Below are positions 1 to 7,117 of a stretch of DNA of 7,182 nucleotides, in pieces (within the stretch, counting starts at the first letter, position 1; each line of letters opens with the position of its first letter). The position numbers were made by a program, and so were the translations under genes. The DNA lies in NCBI GenBank assembly GCA_023487615.1, contig JAMDBH010000014.1, forward strand, positions 1 through 7,182, given 5' to 3'. The notes under the pieces are model-generated. The model did no database searches and had not been told where the DNA came from. It saw only the letters and a list, made by a program, of their open reading frames with translations. The DNA comes from Gammaproteobacteria bacterium (lineage in GTDB: Bacteria; Pseudomonadota; Gammaproteobacteria; SURF-13).

Positions 1-854
1 TTTACAACGGCGTCGCGCAGACCCTGATCCGACAGGAACTTGCCGTCCGCGCCCTTCACGCCCTCGGAGACTACCACCGAGCAATAGCCGAATTTTTTCA
101 CCAGCGCGTCTACCTTGGCGAGAAATTTTGTCTGAATGAAGGGGACTTCGGGGAACAGGATTACGATAGGGATTTCGCAGTCCTTGCTCGAGGCCAACCC
201 CCCCGCCGCGGCGATCCAGCCCGCGTGGCGGCCCATGACTTCGAGGATGAACACCTTGGTTGAGGTCTTGGCCATGCTGGCCACGTCGAAGCTCGCCTCG
301 CGGGTAGAGACGGCGATGTACTTGGCGACCGAGCCGAAGCCGGGGCAGCAGTCGGTGATAGGAAGGTCGTTGTCCACGGTCTTGGGCACGTGGATGGCTT
401 GCAGGGGATAGCCGAGTTTTTCGGAGAGCTGGGAGACCTTGAGACAGGTGTCGGCGGAGTCGCCGCCGCCGTTGTAAAAGAAGTAGCCGATGTTGTGCGC
501 CTTGAACACCTCGATCAGACGCTCGTACTCGGCGGTCGCTCCCGGCGTCCTGCCTCCCGCGACATTAGTACTTCCATGTACGTCACGGCTTTGCTCCAGT
601 CCTTTGAGCTTGAAGCGGCATGACCCGAACGCGCCGGAGGGGGTGTAGCGCAGCGCGGCGATGGCCTTGGCGGATTCCTTACCGGTGTCTATCAAGTCTT
701 CGGTGAGCGCTCCGATAATACCGTTGCGGCCGGCGTAGAGCTTGCCGATCTTGTCTTTGTGCTTGCGCGCAGCCTCAATAACTCCGCAGGCGCTGGCGTT
801 GATCACGGCGGTGACGCCGCCGGATTGAGCATAGAAGGCATTCTTCTTTAGCAT
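1..854 (-). CDS. pfp: PPi-dependent 6-phosphofructokinase, C-terminus beyond window, with in-frame insert
   Basis: Cytoplasmic glycolytic enzyme that reversibly phosphorylates fructose 6-phosphate to fructose 1,6-bisphosphate with pyrophosphate instead of ATP. I translated the minus strand from the ATG at 854-852: it stays open for 284 codons to the left edge, about two thirds of a family protein of roughly 420 residues. Landmarks are AQSGGVTAVIN (residues 9-19, N-terminal phosphate loop), NGGGDSADT (128-136), PKTVDNDL (157-164, with the catalytic TVDND) and MGRHAGW (207-213). These match the PPi-dependent type I remember from Methylococcus. Residues 91-107 (584-534) have no counterpart in that protein: there LEQ, two residues and EYERL run together, whereas here 17 extra residues intervene. 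The extra codons include a 29-bp palindromic repeat, also found at 2424-2452. The frame is intact and every motif is kept, so the enzyme may be active. The Shine-Dalgarno sequence before the ATG is weak. Divergent from adk. Confidence 0.93.
   Translation of the reverse strand, partial: MLKKNAFYAQSGGVTAVINASACGVIEAARKHKDKIGKLYAGRNGIIGALTEDLIDTGKESAKAIAALRYTPSGAFGSCRFKLKGLEQSRDVHGSTNVAGGRTPGATAEYERLIEVFKAHNIGYFFYNGGGDSADTCLKVSQLSEKLGYPLQAIHVPKTVDNDLPITDCCPGFGSVAKYIAVSTREASFDVASMAKTSTKVFILEVMGRHAGWIAAAGGLASSKDCEIPIVILFPEVPFIQTKFLAKVDALVKKFGYCSVVVSEGVKGADGKFLSDQGLRDAVV
558..586 (-). repeat. Palindromic repeat A, copy 1, inside pfp
   Basis: This 29-bp unit matches 2424-2452 at 26 of 29 positions, in the same orientation on the plus strand. 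Both copies begin CGCGACATTAGTAC and end ACGTCAC; they differ at unit positions 15, 19 and 22. The core is a GTAC...GTAC inverted repeat around a short loop, with GAC and GTC further out. Here it is read through as protein: the minus strand gives about 10 of the 17 inserted pfp residues (RDVHGSTNVA). The behaviour resembles Rickettsia palindromic elements, which also insert in frame in genes. That is an analogy; I saw no sequence relationship. Confidence 0.75.
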
Positions 855-1184
855 AGTGGTTCTCAACGTAAGGTTAAAAAAATTGTTTGGATATTCGCGC
901 AGCGGATGATCACTTTGCGTTGCAGACGCTCCATGTTCGGCGAGTTATTTTTCAATCTTCTGACTCCTTCCCCAGGGCGCATACGGTTAAAAACCCGGTT
1001 TATAAATTTGCCCAAGGATACTCCAGATTGAAAATTTTTTCACGGAGTTCGTTGACTTCTATATGAATCTAAGAGTAGCTTAGCGCCTGCTGTGGATGAA
1101 GACTGTGAATAATTGCTCATAATTACCCGTAGGAGAAGGTGAACTGAGATCAAAAATGACCACTGCAAGAAAGGGGAAGGCCTT
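855..1184. other. Divergent pfp/adk intergenic region
   Basis: This 330-base, AT-richer region must hold the promoters of both divergent genes. I see no convincing sigma-70 pair. A TTGACT at 1052-1057 could be a -35 box for adk, but the hexamer 18 bp further (TAGCTT) is poor; TATAAA at 1001-1006 has no good -35. No terminator-like hairpin or RNA gene was recognised. The last 29 bases hold a possible 10-codon leader ORF, ATG at 1156 to TGA at 1186-1188, whose stop overlaps the adk start as ATGA. A purine-rich AAGGGGAAGG at 1170-1179 is the adk ribosome binding site. Confidence 0.5.
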
Positions 1185-2318
1185 ATGAGAATAATTCTGT
1201 TAGGGGCGCCCGGATCGGGTAAGGGTACACAGGCCAAGTTGCTGGCCGAAAAATATAAGATTCCGCAAATCTCCACCGGGGATTTGCTGCGTGCCGCCGT
1301 CGCCGCCGGCACGCCGCTGGGGCGGCTGGCAAAGGTCACCATGGATGCCGGCCAATTGGTCTCCGATGAAATCGTGTTGGGGATGATACAGGATCGCCTG
1401 GGGGCGCCCGATGCCCGCAAGGGCTTTATCCTCGATGGATTCCCGCGCAATATCCAGCAGGCCGAGGCGCTGGACAGCCTGCTCGAAAGGCTGGGCCAAC
1501 CTCTGCAAATGGCGCTGCTCATCGAGGTTGACGTTGACATCCTGATGCAGCGTCTCACCGGCCGGCGCACCTGCGAATCCTGCGGCCAGACCTACAATAT
1601 CTATACCTCTCCCTCCAGGCTGGACGACAAATGCGACAAGTGCGGCGGCAACCTGCGGCACCGGGCCGATGACAACGAAGAAACCATAGGCAGCCGGCTG
1701 CGGGTGTATGAGGCGCAGACTACCCCGTTGCTTTCCTATTATCGCAAGCAGGGCAAGCTGCGCACCGTTCAAGGTGTTGGCGAAATTGCCGATATTAACC
1801 GGGCGGTTTCTAAATTGGCGGATGAAGTGGGCAAGCAGCCCGCGGCGGCTGCGGCTCCGGTTCCTGTGGTGGCGCCGGCGAAGCCTGCCGTGCATGCCGC
1901 GCCTAAGCCCGCCGCTGCTAAAGCCGGCGCCCAACCGGCGTCCGCAAAGCAGCCCGCCGCCAAGAAGGCTGTGACCAAGAAGACCGGCGGAAAAGTCTTA
2001 CCACGGAAGAAAGCAGCAACCAAGCAGGCAGCTCCAAGGAAGGCAATAAAAAAGGCAGCGTCCAAGAAGGGGGCCAAAAAGATGGCCATAAAGAAGAAGG
2101 CAGCATCCAAGAAGCTGGTAGTAAAAAAGACGAAGACAACTACTAAGAAGGAGATCGTAAAAATGGCAATTAAGAAAGCAGCAGTGAAGAAGAAGGCAGC
2201 TCCTAAAAAGGCCGCAGCTAAGAAGAAGGCAGCACCTAAGAAGACTGTCAAGAAGGCAGCACCTAAGAGGAAGACTGTAGCCAAGAAAAAGGCAGCCCCC
2301 AAGAAGGCCAAGAAGTAA
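1185..2318 (+). CDS. adk: Adenylate kinase with histone H1-like lysine/alanine tail
   Basis: Cytoplasmic enzyme interconverting ATP + AMP and 2 ADP. Residues 1-217 are a complete long-form adenylate kinase: P-loop GAPGSGKGT (7-15), AMP-site STGDLLR (30-36), DGFPR (84-88), and a LID domain (about 126-163) with four cysteines C130, C133, C150 and C153 in a CxxC-x16-CxxC zinc pattern. The family usually ends near 215-220 residues; this protein has 377. The extra 159 residues contain 53 lysines and a single acidic residue (a glutamate). They start with an A/P-rich linker (219-268) and continue as AAPKK/AAKKK repeats typical of eukaryotic histone H1 tails and bacterial H1-like proteins. A purine-rich Shine-Dalgarno lies about 6 bases before the ATG. 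Alanine codons change from mostly GCC/GCG to mostly GCA near 1993, suggesting the distal tail has another origin. The tail may bind nucleic acid or polyphosphate; that is inference. Confidence 0.96.
   Translation: MRIILLGAPGSGKGTQAKLLAEKYKIPQISTGDLLRAAVAAGTPLGRLAKVTMDAGQLVSDEIVLGMIQDRLGAPDARKGFILDGFPRNIQQAEALDSLLERLGQPLQMALLIEVDVDILMQRLTGRRTCESCGQTYNIYTSPSRLDDKCDKCGGNLRHRADDNEETIGSRLRVYEAQTTPLLSYYRKQGKLRTVQGVGEIADINRAVSKLADEVGKQPAAAAAPVPVVAPAKPAVHAAPKPAAAKAGAQPASAKQPAAKKAVTKKTGGKVLPRKKAATKQAAPRKAIKKAASKKGAKKMAIKKKAASKKLVVKKTKTTTKKEIVKMAIKKAAVKKKAAPKKAAAKKKAAPKKTVKKAAPKRKTVAKKKAAPKKAKK
2163..2318 (+). CDS. Possible internal start: 51-residue H1-like basic protein within adk
   Basis: In frame with adk, the ATG at codon 327 is preceded by AAGGAGAT (2148-2155), a near-ideal Shine-Dalgarno with 7 bases between it and the start. 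Initiation here would give a 51-residue protein beginning MAIKKAAVKKKAAPKK, with no acidic residue, like small bacterial H1-type nucleoid proteins. A similar MAIKKK start at codon 300 (2082) has the weaker AAGGGGG 8 bases upstream. The purine-rich signal could be accidental, because AAG and GAG codons are plentiful here. Proposed as an alternative product of the same reading frame, or as the relic of a once separate gene now fused to adk. Confidence 0.35.
   Translation: MAIKKAAVKKKAAPKKAAAKKKAAPKKTVKKAAPKRKTVAKKKAAPKKAKK
2187..2315 (+). repeat. Degenerate tandem codon repeats in the adk tail
   Basis: The unit AAGAAGGCAGCACCTAAGA and close variants recur several times, encoding KKAAPKK/KKAAAKK motifs. 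Copies differ by single substitutions and occasional codon insertions (for example KTV between units). Such arrays tend to change length by slippage, so tail length may vary between strains. Confidence 0.6.
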
Positions 2319-2394
2319 TTCGGGGATACTGCTGGCCATGCCGCCATAAGAAGCGGTAATAAAGACGAGGTCATTAGGAAGATGATGTAAAATT

Positions 2395-2418
2395 AAGCGG
2401 CTTCGGCCGCTTTTTTTT
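2395..2418 (+). terminator. Intrinsic terminator after adk
   Basis: A perfect 7-bp stem, AAGCGGC with GCCGCTT, closes a stable TTCG tetraloop and runs into an 8-T tract (2411-2418). It lies 76 bases after the adk stop and 80 bases before obgE, so adk and obgE should be largely separate transcription units. Confidence 0.92.
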
Positions 2419-2423
2419 GTGCT

Positions 2424-2452
2424 CGCGACATTAGTACATCCCTGCACGTCAC
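2424..2452 (+). repeat. Palindromic repeat A, copy 2, downstream of adk terminator
   Basis: Second copy of the 29-bp unit found inside pfp at 558-586 (26/29 identical). It begins 5 bases after the terminator T-tract and ends 46 bases before obgE. Its core is GTACA-TCCC-TGCAC, one mismatch from a perfect 5-bp stem, so it could form a small hairpin in the obgE leader. I see no good sigma-70 promoter around it, although obgE should need one between 2419 and 2498. Confidence 0.72.
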
Positions 2453-2492
2453 AGGATGCGCAGGAGCGACCATTTCTTACTCTTGACGGTAG

Positions 2493-3567
<1,075 letters not shown>

Positions 3568-3581
3568 CTTCTTTTATTTAA

Positions 3582-4706
3582 ATGACAAAGAGACAGCAAC
3601 TTGGAAAATCACGCCGCTGGGTCATCAAGATCGGCAGCGCGCTGCTGACCGCCGACGGGCGGGGCCTCGATACTGCCGCCATCAGCGGTTGGGTGGAGCA
3701 GATGGTACGGCTGCGCGAGCGCGGTACGGAGCTGGTGCTGGTCTCCTCCGGCGCTGTGGCCGAGGGCATGAAACGCCTCGGCTGGACGAAACGCCCCGTC
3801 GCTCTGCATGACCTTCAGGCCGCCGCGGCGGTCGGGCAGATGGGCTTGGTGCAGGCGTACGAGTCACACTTTCAGACCCACGCCATCCACACCGCGCAAA
3901 TCCTGCTGACCCACGAGGATCTTTCCAACCGTAACCGCTATCTCAATGCACGCAGCACGCTGCATACCCTGATTAAGCTCGGCGTCATCCCCGTCATCAA
4001 CGAAAACGACACGGTTGCCACCGACGAGATCCGCCTGGGCGACAACGACAACCTAGCGGCCCTGGTCGCCAATCTGGTCGAAGCCGAATTGCTGGTCATC
4101 CTCACCGACCAGGCGGGCATGTACGAGAGCGATCCGCGCCAAAATCCGAGCGCCCAATTGATTCAGGAAGTGTATGCCGGTGACCCGCAATTGGAGTTCA
4201 TGGCGGGCGGCGCCTCCGGTGCGATGGGCCGCGGCGGCATGCTCACCAAAATCCAGGCCGCGGCCCGCGCCGCACGCTCAGGGTGCGCAACCCTGATCGC
4301 ATCCGGGCGTGAGCCGGAGGTGCTGCTGCGCATCGCGCAAGGCGAACAGCTCGGGACCTTGCTGCTGCCCGCTCAGGAGCCGATGGCGGCGCGCAAGCAG
4401 TGGCTGTCCGCACAATTGCAGGTGCGCGGACGTTTGACCCTCGACGCCGGCGCCGTCAGAGTTTTGCGCGAGGCGGGCAAGAGTTTGTTGTCCGTTGGCG
4501 TGACGGCAGTGGAGGGCGACTTTGTGCGCGGCGAAGTGGTGGCATGTATGAGCGTTGAAGGCAAAGAAATCGCGCGCGGCCTGGTGAATTACAGCGCCGA
4601 TGAGGCGCGTAAGATCATGCGCCAGCCCAGTGATAGGATTGAGGAGTTGCTAGGCTATGTGGATGAGCCGGAGCTGATACACCGGGATAATTTGGTGTTG
4701 GTTTAA
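3582..4706 (+). CDS. proB: Glutamate 5-kinase
   Basis: Catalyses ATP-dependent phosphorylation of L-glutamate to glutamyl 5-phosphate, the first and feedback-controlled step of proline biosynthesis. The amino-acid kinase domain covers about residues 11-262: VIKIGSALL (14-22), [10 protein letters not shown] (54-63), [22 protein letters not shown] (139-160, substrate/Mg site), [13 protein letters not shown] (174-186) and GGMLTK (218-223). A PUA domain follows (about 281-358), giving the usual two-domain length of 374 residues. Start: the ATG at 3582 leaves the usual short N-terminus before [10 protein letters not shown], but the 14 bases between the upstream repeat and the ATG are T/A-rich with no Shine-Dalgarno. 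Translation may therefore be inefficient or coupled. It follows obgE, a pairing common in beta- and gammaproteobacteria; proA is not adjacent. Confidence 0.98.
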   Translation: MTKRQQLGKSRRWVIKIGSALLTADGRGLDTAAISGWVEQMVRLRERGTELVLVSSGAVAEGMKRLGWTKRPVALHDLQAAAAVGQMGLVQAYESHFQTHAIHTAQILLTHEDLSNRNRYLNARSTLHTLIKLGVIPVINENDTVATDEIRLGDNDNLAALVANLVEAELLVILTDQAGMYESDPRQNPSAQLIQEVYAGDPQLEFMAGGASGAMGRGGMLTKIQAAARAARSGCATLIASGREPEVLLRIAQGEQLGTLLLPAQEPMAARKQWLSAQLQVRGRLTLDAGAVRVLREAGKSLLSVGVTAVEGDFVRGEVVACMSVEGKEIARGLVNYSADEARKIMRQPSDRIEELLGYVDEPELIHRDNLVLV

Positions 4707-4789
4707 GGCGTACCGAACGTACTGCTTGATTGCCAGCTATAACATGTTGTGAGAAGATTGAGGCGCATCAGTCAGCGTAACGTGAAAAT

Positions 4790-4817
4790 TTTACATTCAA
4801 TTTAGCGTATCTTATCT
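4790..4817 (+). promoter_or_regulatory. Candidate promoter for the SemiSWEET-gntR pair
   Basis: TTTACA (4790-4795) and TTATCT (4812-4817) are separated by 16 bp in the AT-rich 136-base gap after proB, ending 25 bases before the SemiSWEET ATG. The -35 box is one base off consensus; the -10 box is weak. No terminator for proB was recognised in this gap. Confidence 0.3.
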
Positions 4818-4842
4818 GCCTACGGCTAGAGAAAAACATGAC

Positions 4843-5109
4843 ATGAGTAGCCTCGATATGTTGGGCCTGGTGGCGACCGTTTTTACAACTTCATCTTTTG
4901 TTCCCCAAGTATGGACAACCTGGAAGACTAAAGATGTTAGTGGTATATCCTTGCCAACCTACCTCATCATCACGATAGGCTTGTTCCTTTGGCTGGTCTA
5001 TGGAATCCTCAAAGGCGACATGCCGTTAATGGTCGCCAATGCAGTCATGGTGGTTTTGACGGCTGCCATTACCATAATGAAGATAGCGTTTGGCAAGCGC
5101 CCGAGATGA
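4843..5109 (+). CDS. SemiSWEET (MtN3/PQ-loop) sugar transporter
   Basis: Small inner-membrane protein that dimerises to form a sugar uniporter/facilitator. At 88 residues it has the single three-helix bundle expected: TM1 about 5-24 with the hinge motif VPQV (20-23), TM2 about 37-56, and TM3 about 60-82, followed by a basic end KRPR. W50 and N66 are at the positions expected for the conserved pocket tryptophan and asparagine in bacterial SemiSWEETs. KDVSGISLPTY is the typical loop between TM1 and TM2. Start: an upstream ATG at 4838 is out of frame and closes at once; GAGA about 10 bases before the 4843 ATG is a weak Shine-Dalgarno. The stop overlaps the next gene as ATGA, implying coupled translation with the regulator. 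The substrate cannot be read from sequence; mono- or disaccharide is likely from family knowledge. Confidence 0.92.
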   Translation: MSSLDMLGLVATVFTTSSFVPQVWTTWKTKDVSGISLPTYLIITIGLFLWLVYGILKGDMPLMVANAVMVVLTAAITIMKIAFGKRPR

Positions 5110-5912
5110 GCAAGCCTTATTCGGATTCACCTACTGGCCTAAAAAGTCACATCCCTACCGATCTGATTGATAAGCTCAGGCCGGACAGAAATCTGTCTGA
5201 GCCGATTTATCAGCAACTCACGCGCCGGATTCTGGGGCTGATTGAATCAGGTGACATTGGCGAAAACAGCAGCTTGCCCTCAGAACGGGTGCTGGCTGAA
5301 AAGCTCGACCTCAGTCGCACGACCGTCAAGCGCTGCTACGACAAACTGCGCACGCAAAACTGTCTCACCAGCAAGGGGCGCGCTGGGTCTGTCATCAATG
5401 CTGTCCCCCGGCTTAGTCCACAACTGGGCAGGCTCAAAGGCTTTTCCGAGGAAATGCGTGAACTTGGGCTGACCCCGAGCACACGCCTGCTTGAACAATC
5501 TATTTTAAGCAACCGAACCATTGCGTCTGTATTTGGGCGACCCTCTACCGCCCGTTTTCTGCGCCTGGTGCGGTTGCGCTTGGGGGACGATGTGCCTTTG
5601 TCACGCGAAGTGGCATGGTACGACTTGACGGCTGCACCCGATCTGGTTGACTGGGATGCTTCCGGCTCGATTTACCAGTTCCTGCAAGCCGCGTGTGGCA
5701 TCCGCCTGGTGCGGGCGGAGCAAACCATAGAAGCCGTGATGAGTACTAAGGAGGAGGCGCGTGCATTTGGTTTTGCCGAACCCGCTCCGTGTTTGTTGTT
5801 CAAACGCAAAACCTACAGCGGCACCGGGCAGATAATCGAATATGTTGAAGGGACTTTCCGGGGTGATGCGTACGTTTATACTATCAACCTCAACATAGCG
5901 CCAACAGCCTAG
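5106..5912 (+). CDS. GntR/HutC-family transcriptional regulator with UTRA ligand domain
   Basis: Probable cytoplasmic repressor that releases DNA when its UTRA domain binds a small metabolite. Residues 31-100 form a GntR winged helix: SEPIYQQLTRRI, LPSERVLAEKLDLSRTTVKRCYDKL and the wing LTSKGRAGSVI. Residues about 112-262 fit a UTRA domain (FSEEMRELGLTPSTRLLE, later FLRLVRLRLGDDVPLSREVAWYD and EYVEGTFRGDAYVYTI). Length of 268 residues is slightly above the usual 240-250. I chose the ATG at 5106 over an upstream in-frame ATG at 4989. The longer version would add 39 residues read out of frame from the transporter gene and without family character, whereas 5106 gives a 4-base ATGA overlap. The last base of the final sense codon is 5909; the stop TAG (5910-5912) is completed by the first two bases of the 5911-6055 element, so the native C-terminus may have differed slightly. 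It presumably controls this transporter and/or the convergent kinase. Confidence 0.9.
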   Translation: MSKPYSDSPTGLKSHIPTDLIDKLRPDRNLSEPIYQQLTRRILGLIESGDIGENSSLPSERVLAEKLDLSRTTVKRCYDKLRTQNCLTSKGRAGSVINAVPRLSPQLGRLKGFSEEMRELGLTPSTRLLEQSILSNRTIASVFGRPSTARFLRLVRLRLGDDVPLSREVAWYDLTAAPDLVDWDASGSIYQFLQAACGIRLVRAEQTIEAVMSTKEEARAFGFAEPAPCLLFKRKTYSGTGQIIEYVEGTFRGDAYVYTINLNIAPTA

Positions 5913-6055
5913 CAGCCTGCTGAGAAACGCGCTGAGGGGCGCATCGCGGCGTTGGAAACGGGCTCAAAATGCTCATTTACTCGGTGTAAACTGCGCTTTT
6001 TCGCCCGTTTCCGTCTTGCGCTGCATCCCCTGATCACGTTTCTCAGCAGGCTGCT
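5911..6055. mobile_element. 145-bp palindromic miniature element (MITE-like)
   Basis: Perfect 19-bp terminal inverted repeats, AGCAGCCTGCTGAGAAACG (5911-5929) and its complement (6037-6055). A second perfect pair, GGAAACGGGC (5954-5963) and GCCCGTTTCC (6003-6012), lies inside. The bases between these pairs also align imperfectly (shared AGGGG and GC-rich runs), so the element is a long hairpin of about 53-bp arms around a loop of about 39 bases. It contains no gene of its own. I see no clear target-site duplication. It lies exactly at the junction of the convergent gntR-type and kinase genes, forming the stop codon of one and the C-terminal coding end of the other. It could work as a bidirectional terminator. 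A parent insertion sequence cannot be named from here. Confidence 0.82.
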
Positions 6056-6998
6056 CGCACACCACCTTACGTTGGCTCAAAAACGCATCAAGTTGCTGCC
6101 GATTAGGTAACGCATCCAGCACCCCCGATGCGGCCGCAACCATGGCGCCGCACGCATTGGCGATCTGCAAGGTTTGTTGCAGAGGAAGGTTTTGCGACAG
6201 CGCCCAAAGCAGCCCACAGCCAAACGCATCACCCGCGCCGGTGGCATCCACCTGGTTGATCACCCAGGCCGGTTGGTGAGTAACATTCGCTGATTCACTT
6301 AACGCCAAGGCCCCCATTGCACCGAGTGTGACTACCAGCAATTCACCATGCCAACCCAGCCCCTCCGCCAAGGCTGGCAAATTGGCCGTCCACCTGTCCG
6401 CACACCATGTTTCGGCGCTTGGCGTGTCAAACAGGGCCGCCGCTTCGGTAGCATTGACCACCAGCACATCAGTAGATGCGAGCAGAATTTGCGCAGATAT
6501 GTGCCAAGGCGAAGGATTGAGATAGGTACGCCACCCTCTCAATCTGGCCAACTCAAACGCTTTCATGATGGGCTCCATAGGCGCTTCGAACTGGGCGCAC
6601 ACCCAGCCTGAATATGCCAGGGGCGCCATGGCCTCTTCAACGTGTGCAGGCGTGAGCAAAGCGTTTGCACCCGAGAACGCGGCGAGGAAATTCTCACCTT
6701 TCGGACCGACAAAGCCCACACCATAGCCCGACCGCTCGCCCAGTCGCACCACCCCGTGCGTGCGCATACCCTCTCGTTGCAGACGATCATGCACCGCATT
6801 GCCTGCCGCATCGTTGCCGACTGCCAGGAGCATGTCCACCAAAGCCCCCAATCGGTGCAAACCCACCCCTAAGTTAAGCCCCTTGCCGCCGTGTTCCGTC
6901 CACACAGAAGTCGCCGCCAGCGATTCCCCCTCGACCGGCAGACGAGGCACGCCCATAAAGTTGGCGTTCATATAACTGCCAATAACGAAAAACTCCAT
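5973..6998 (-). CDS. Ribokinase/PfkB-family carbohydrate kinase with repeat-derived C-terminus
   Basis: Cytoplasmic ATP-dependent kinase of a sugar or nucleoside; ribose is possible but the substrate is not proven. Motifs: N-terminal FVIGSYMNANF (4-14), substrate motif HGGKGLNLG (36-44, PfkB signature 1), LNPSP and VNATEAAALF (middle part of the fold), LVVTLGAMGAL, and the anion-hole/catalytic DATGAGDAF (251-259, with D257 the expected general base). The fold ends near residue 313 (LDAFLSQRKVV). Residues 315-341 are encoded wholly by the 5911-6055 element: they are basic/polar (EQPAEKRDQ...FTPSK), unlike a kinase end, and stop inside the element loop. The original C-terminus was probably close to residue 314 plus a few residues. 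Start ATG at 6998; the upstream GGGGGCGG is a weak ribosome site and the nearby ATG at 7020 is out of frame. Convergent with the SemiSWEET-regulator pair, suggesting uptake, sensing and phosphorylation of one sugar. Confidence 0.93.
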   Translation of the reverse strand: MEFFVIGSYMNANFMGVPRLPVEGESLAATSVWTEHGGKGLNLGVGLHRLGALVDMLLAVGNDAAGNAVHDRLQREGMRTHGVVRLGERSGYGVGFVGPKGENFLAAFSGANALLTPAHVEEAMAPLAYSGWVCAQFEAPMEPIMKAFELARLRGWRTYLNPSPWHISAQILLASTDVLVVNATEAAALFDTPSAETWCADRWTANLPALAEGLGWHGELLVVTLGAMGALALSESANVTHQPAWVINQVDATGAGDAFGCGLLWALSQNLPLQQTLQIANACGAMVAAASGVLDALPNRQQLDAFLSQRKVVCEQPAEKRDQGMQRKTETGEKAQFTPSK

Positions 6999-7087
6999 CG
7001 CGCCGCCCCCGATTTTCCATGATGAGCACGCTTAGTGACGTAAAACCCTACGCAATCGCCCCTAAACAGAACCCATATTGCCACTGA

Positions 7088-7116
7088 AATAAATAATTTG
7101 CAGCGCACCGGTTCAA
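7088..7116 (-). promoter_or_regulatory. Candidate promoter of the kinase gene
   Basis: Read leftward: TTGAAC (7116-7111), 17-bp spacer, TTTATT (7093-7088), about 90 bases before the kinase ATG. The -35 box matches consensus at 4 of 6 positions (TTGA), the -10 box at 4 of 6. The AT-rich run offers neighbouring -10 choices (TATTTA at spacer 15). Confidence 0.35.
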
Positions 7117-7117
7117 A

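Noticed and set aside
1..854. Apparent break in pfp near 540-600, suggesting a frameshift or pseudogene
   Set aside because: Codon-by-codon translation of the minus strand shows the frame is open through the insert and all downstream motifs remain in the same frame; the gene simply runs off the left edge.
947..1035. Inverted repeat TTTTCAATCT ... AGATTGAAAA in the pfp/adk gap
   Set aside because: Arms are only 10 bp, AT-rich and about 65 bases apart, with no T-tract or promoter relation; chance is likely.
1040..1934. Two long minus-strand frames opposite adk (1040-1570 and 1200-1934)
   Set aside because: They are shadows of the GC-rich adk coding strand, show no recognisable domain, and conflict with a clear enzyme on the plus strand.
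2187..2315. Repeated KKAAPKK-coding units considered as a CRISPR or intergenic tandem array
   Set aside because: The units are short, in frame, lack spacers and encode protein throughout; they are coding repeats of the basic tail.
1769..2374. Minus-strand reading frame of 201 codons looking like a very hydrophobic membrane protein
   Set aside because: It is the antisense of the lysine-rich adk tail: AAG/AAA and GCN codons read backwards give Leu/Phe and Ala/Gly/Cys-type codons. No ribosome site or independent evidence.
4707..4842. Search for a terminator or structured RNA after proB
   Set aside because: Only short AT-rich sequence and a weak promoter candidate are visible; no stem-loop followed by a T-run was found.
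4989..5105. Longer regulator starting at the ATG at 4989
   Set aside because: The extra 39 residues are an out-of-frame reading of the SemiSWEET gene with no GntR character; the ATG at 5106 gives the standard N-terminus and an ATGA overlap.
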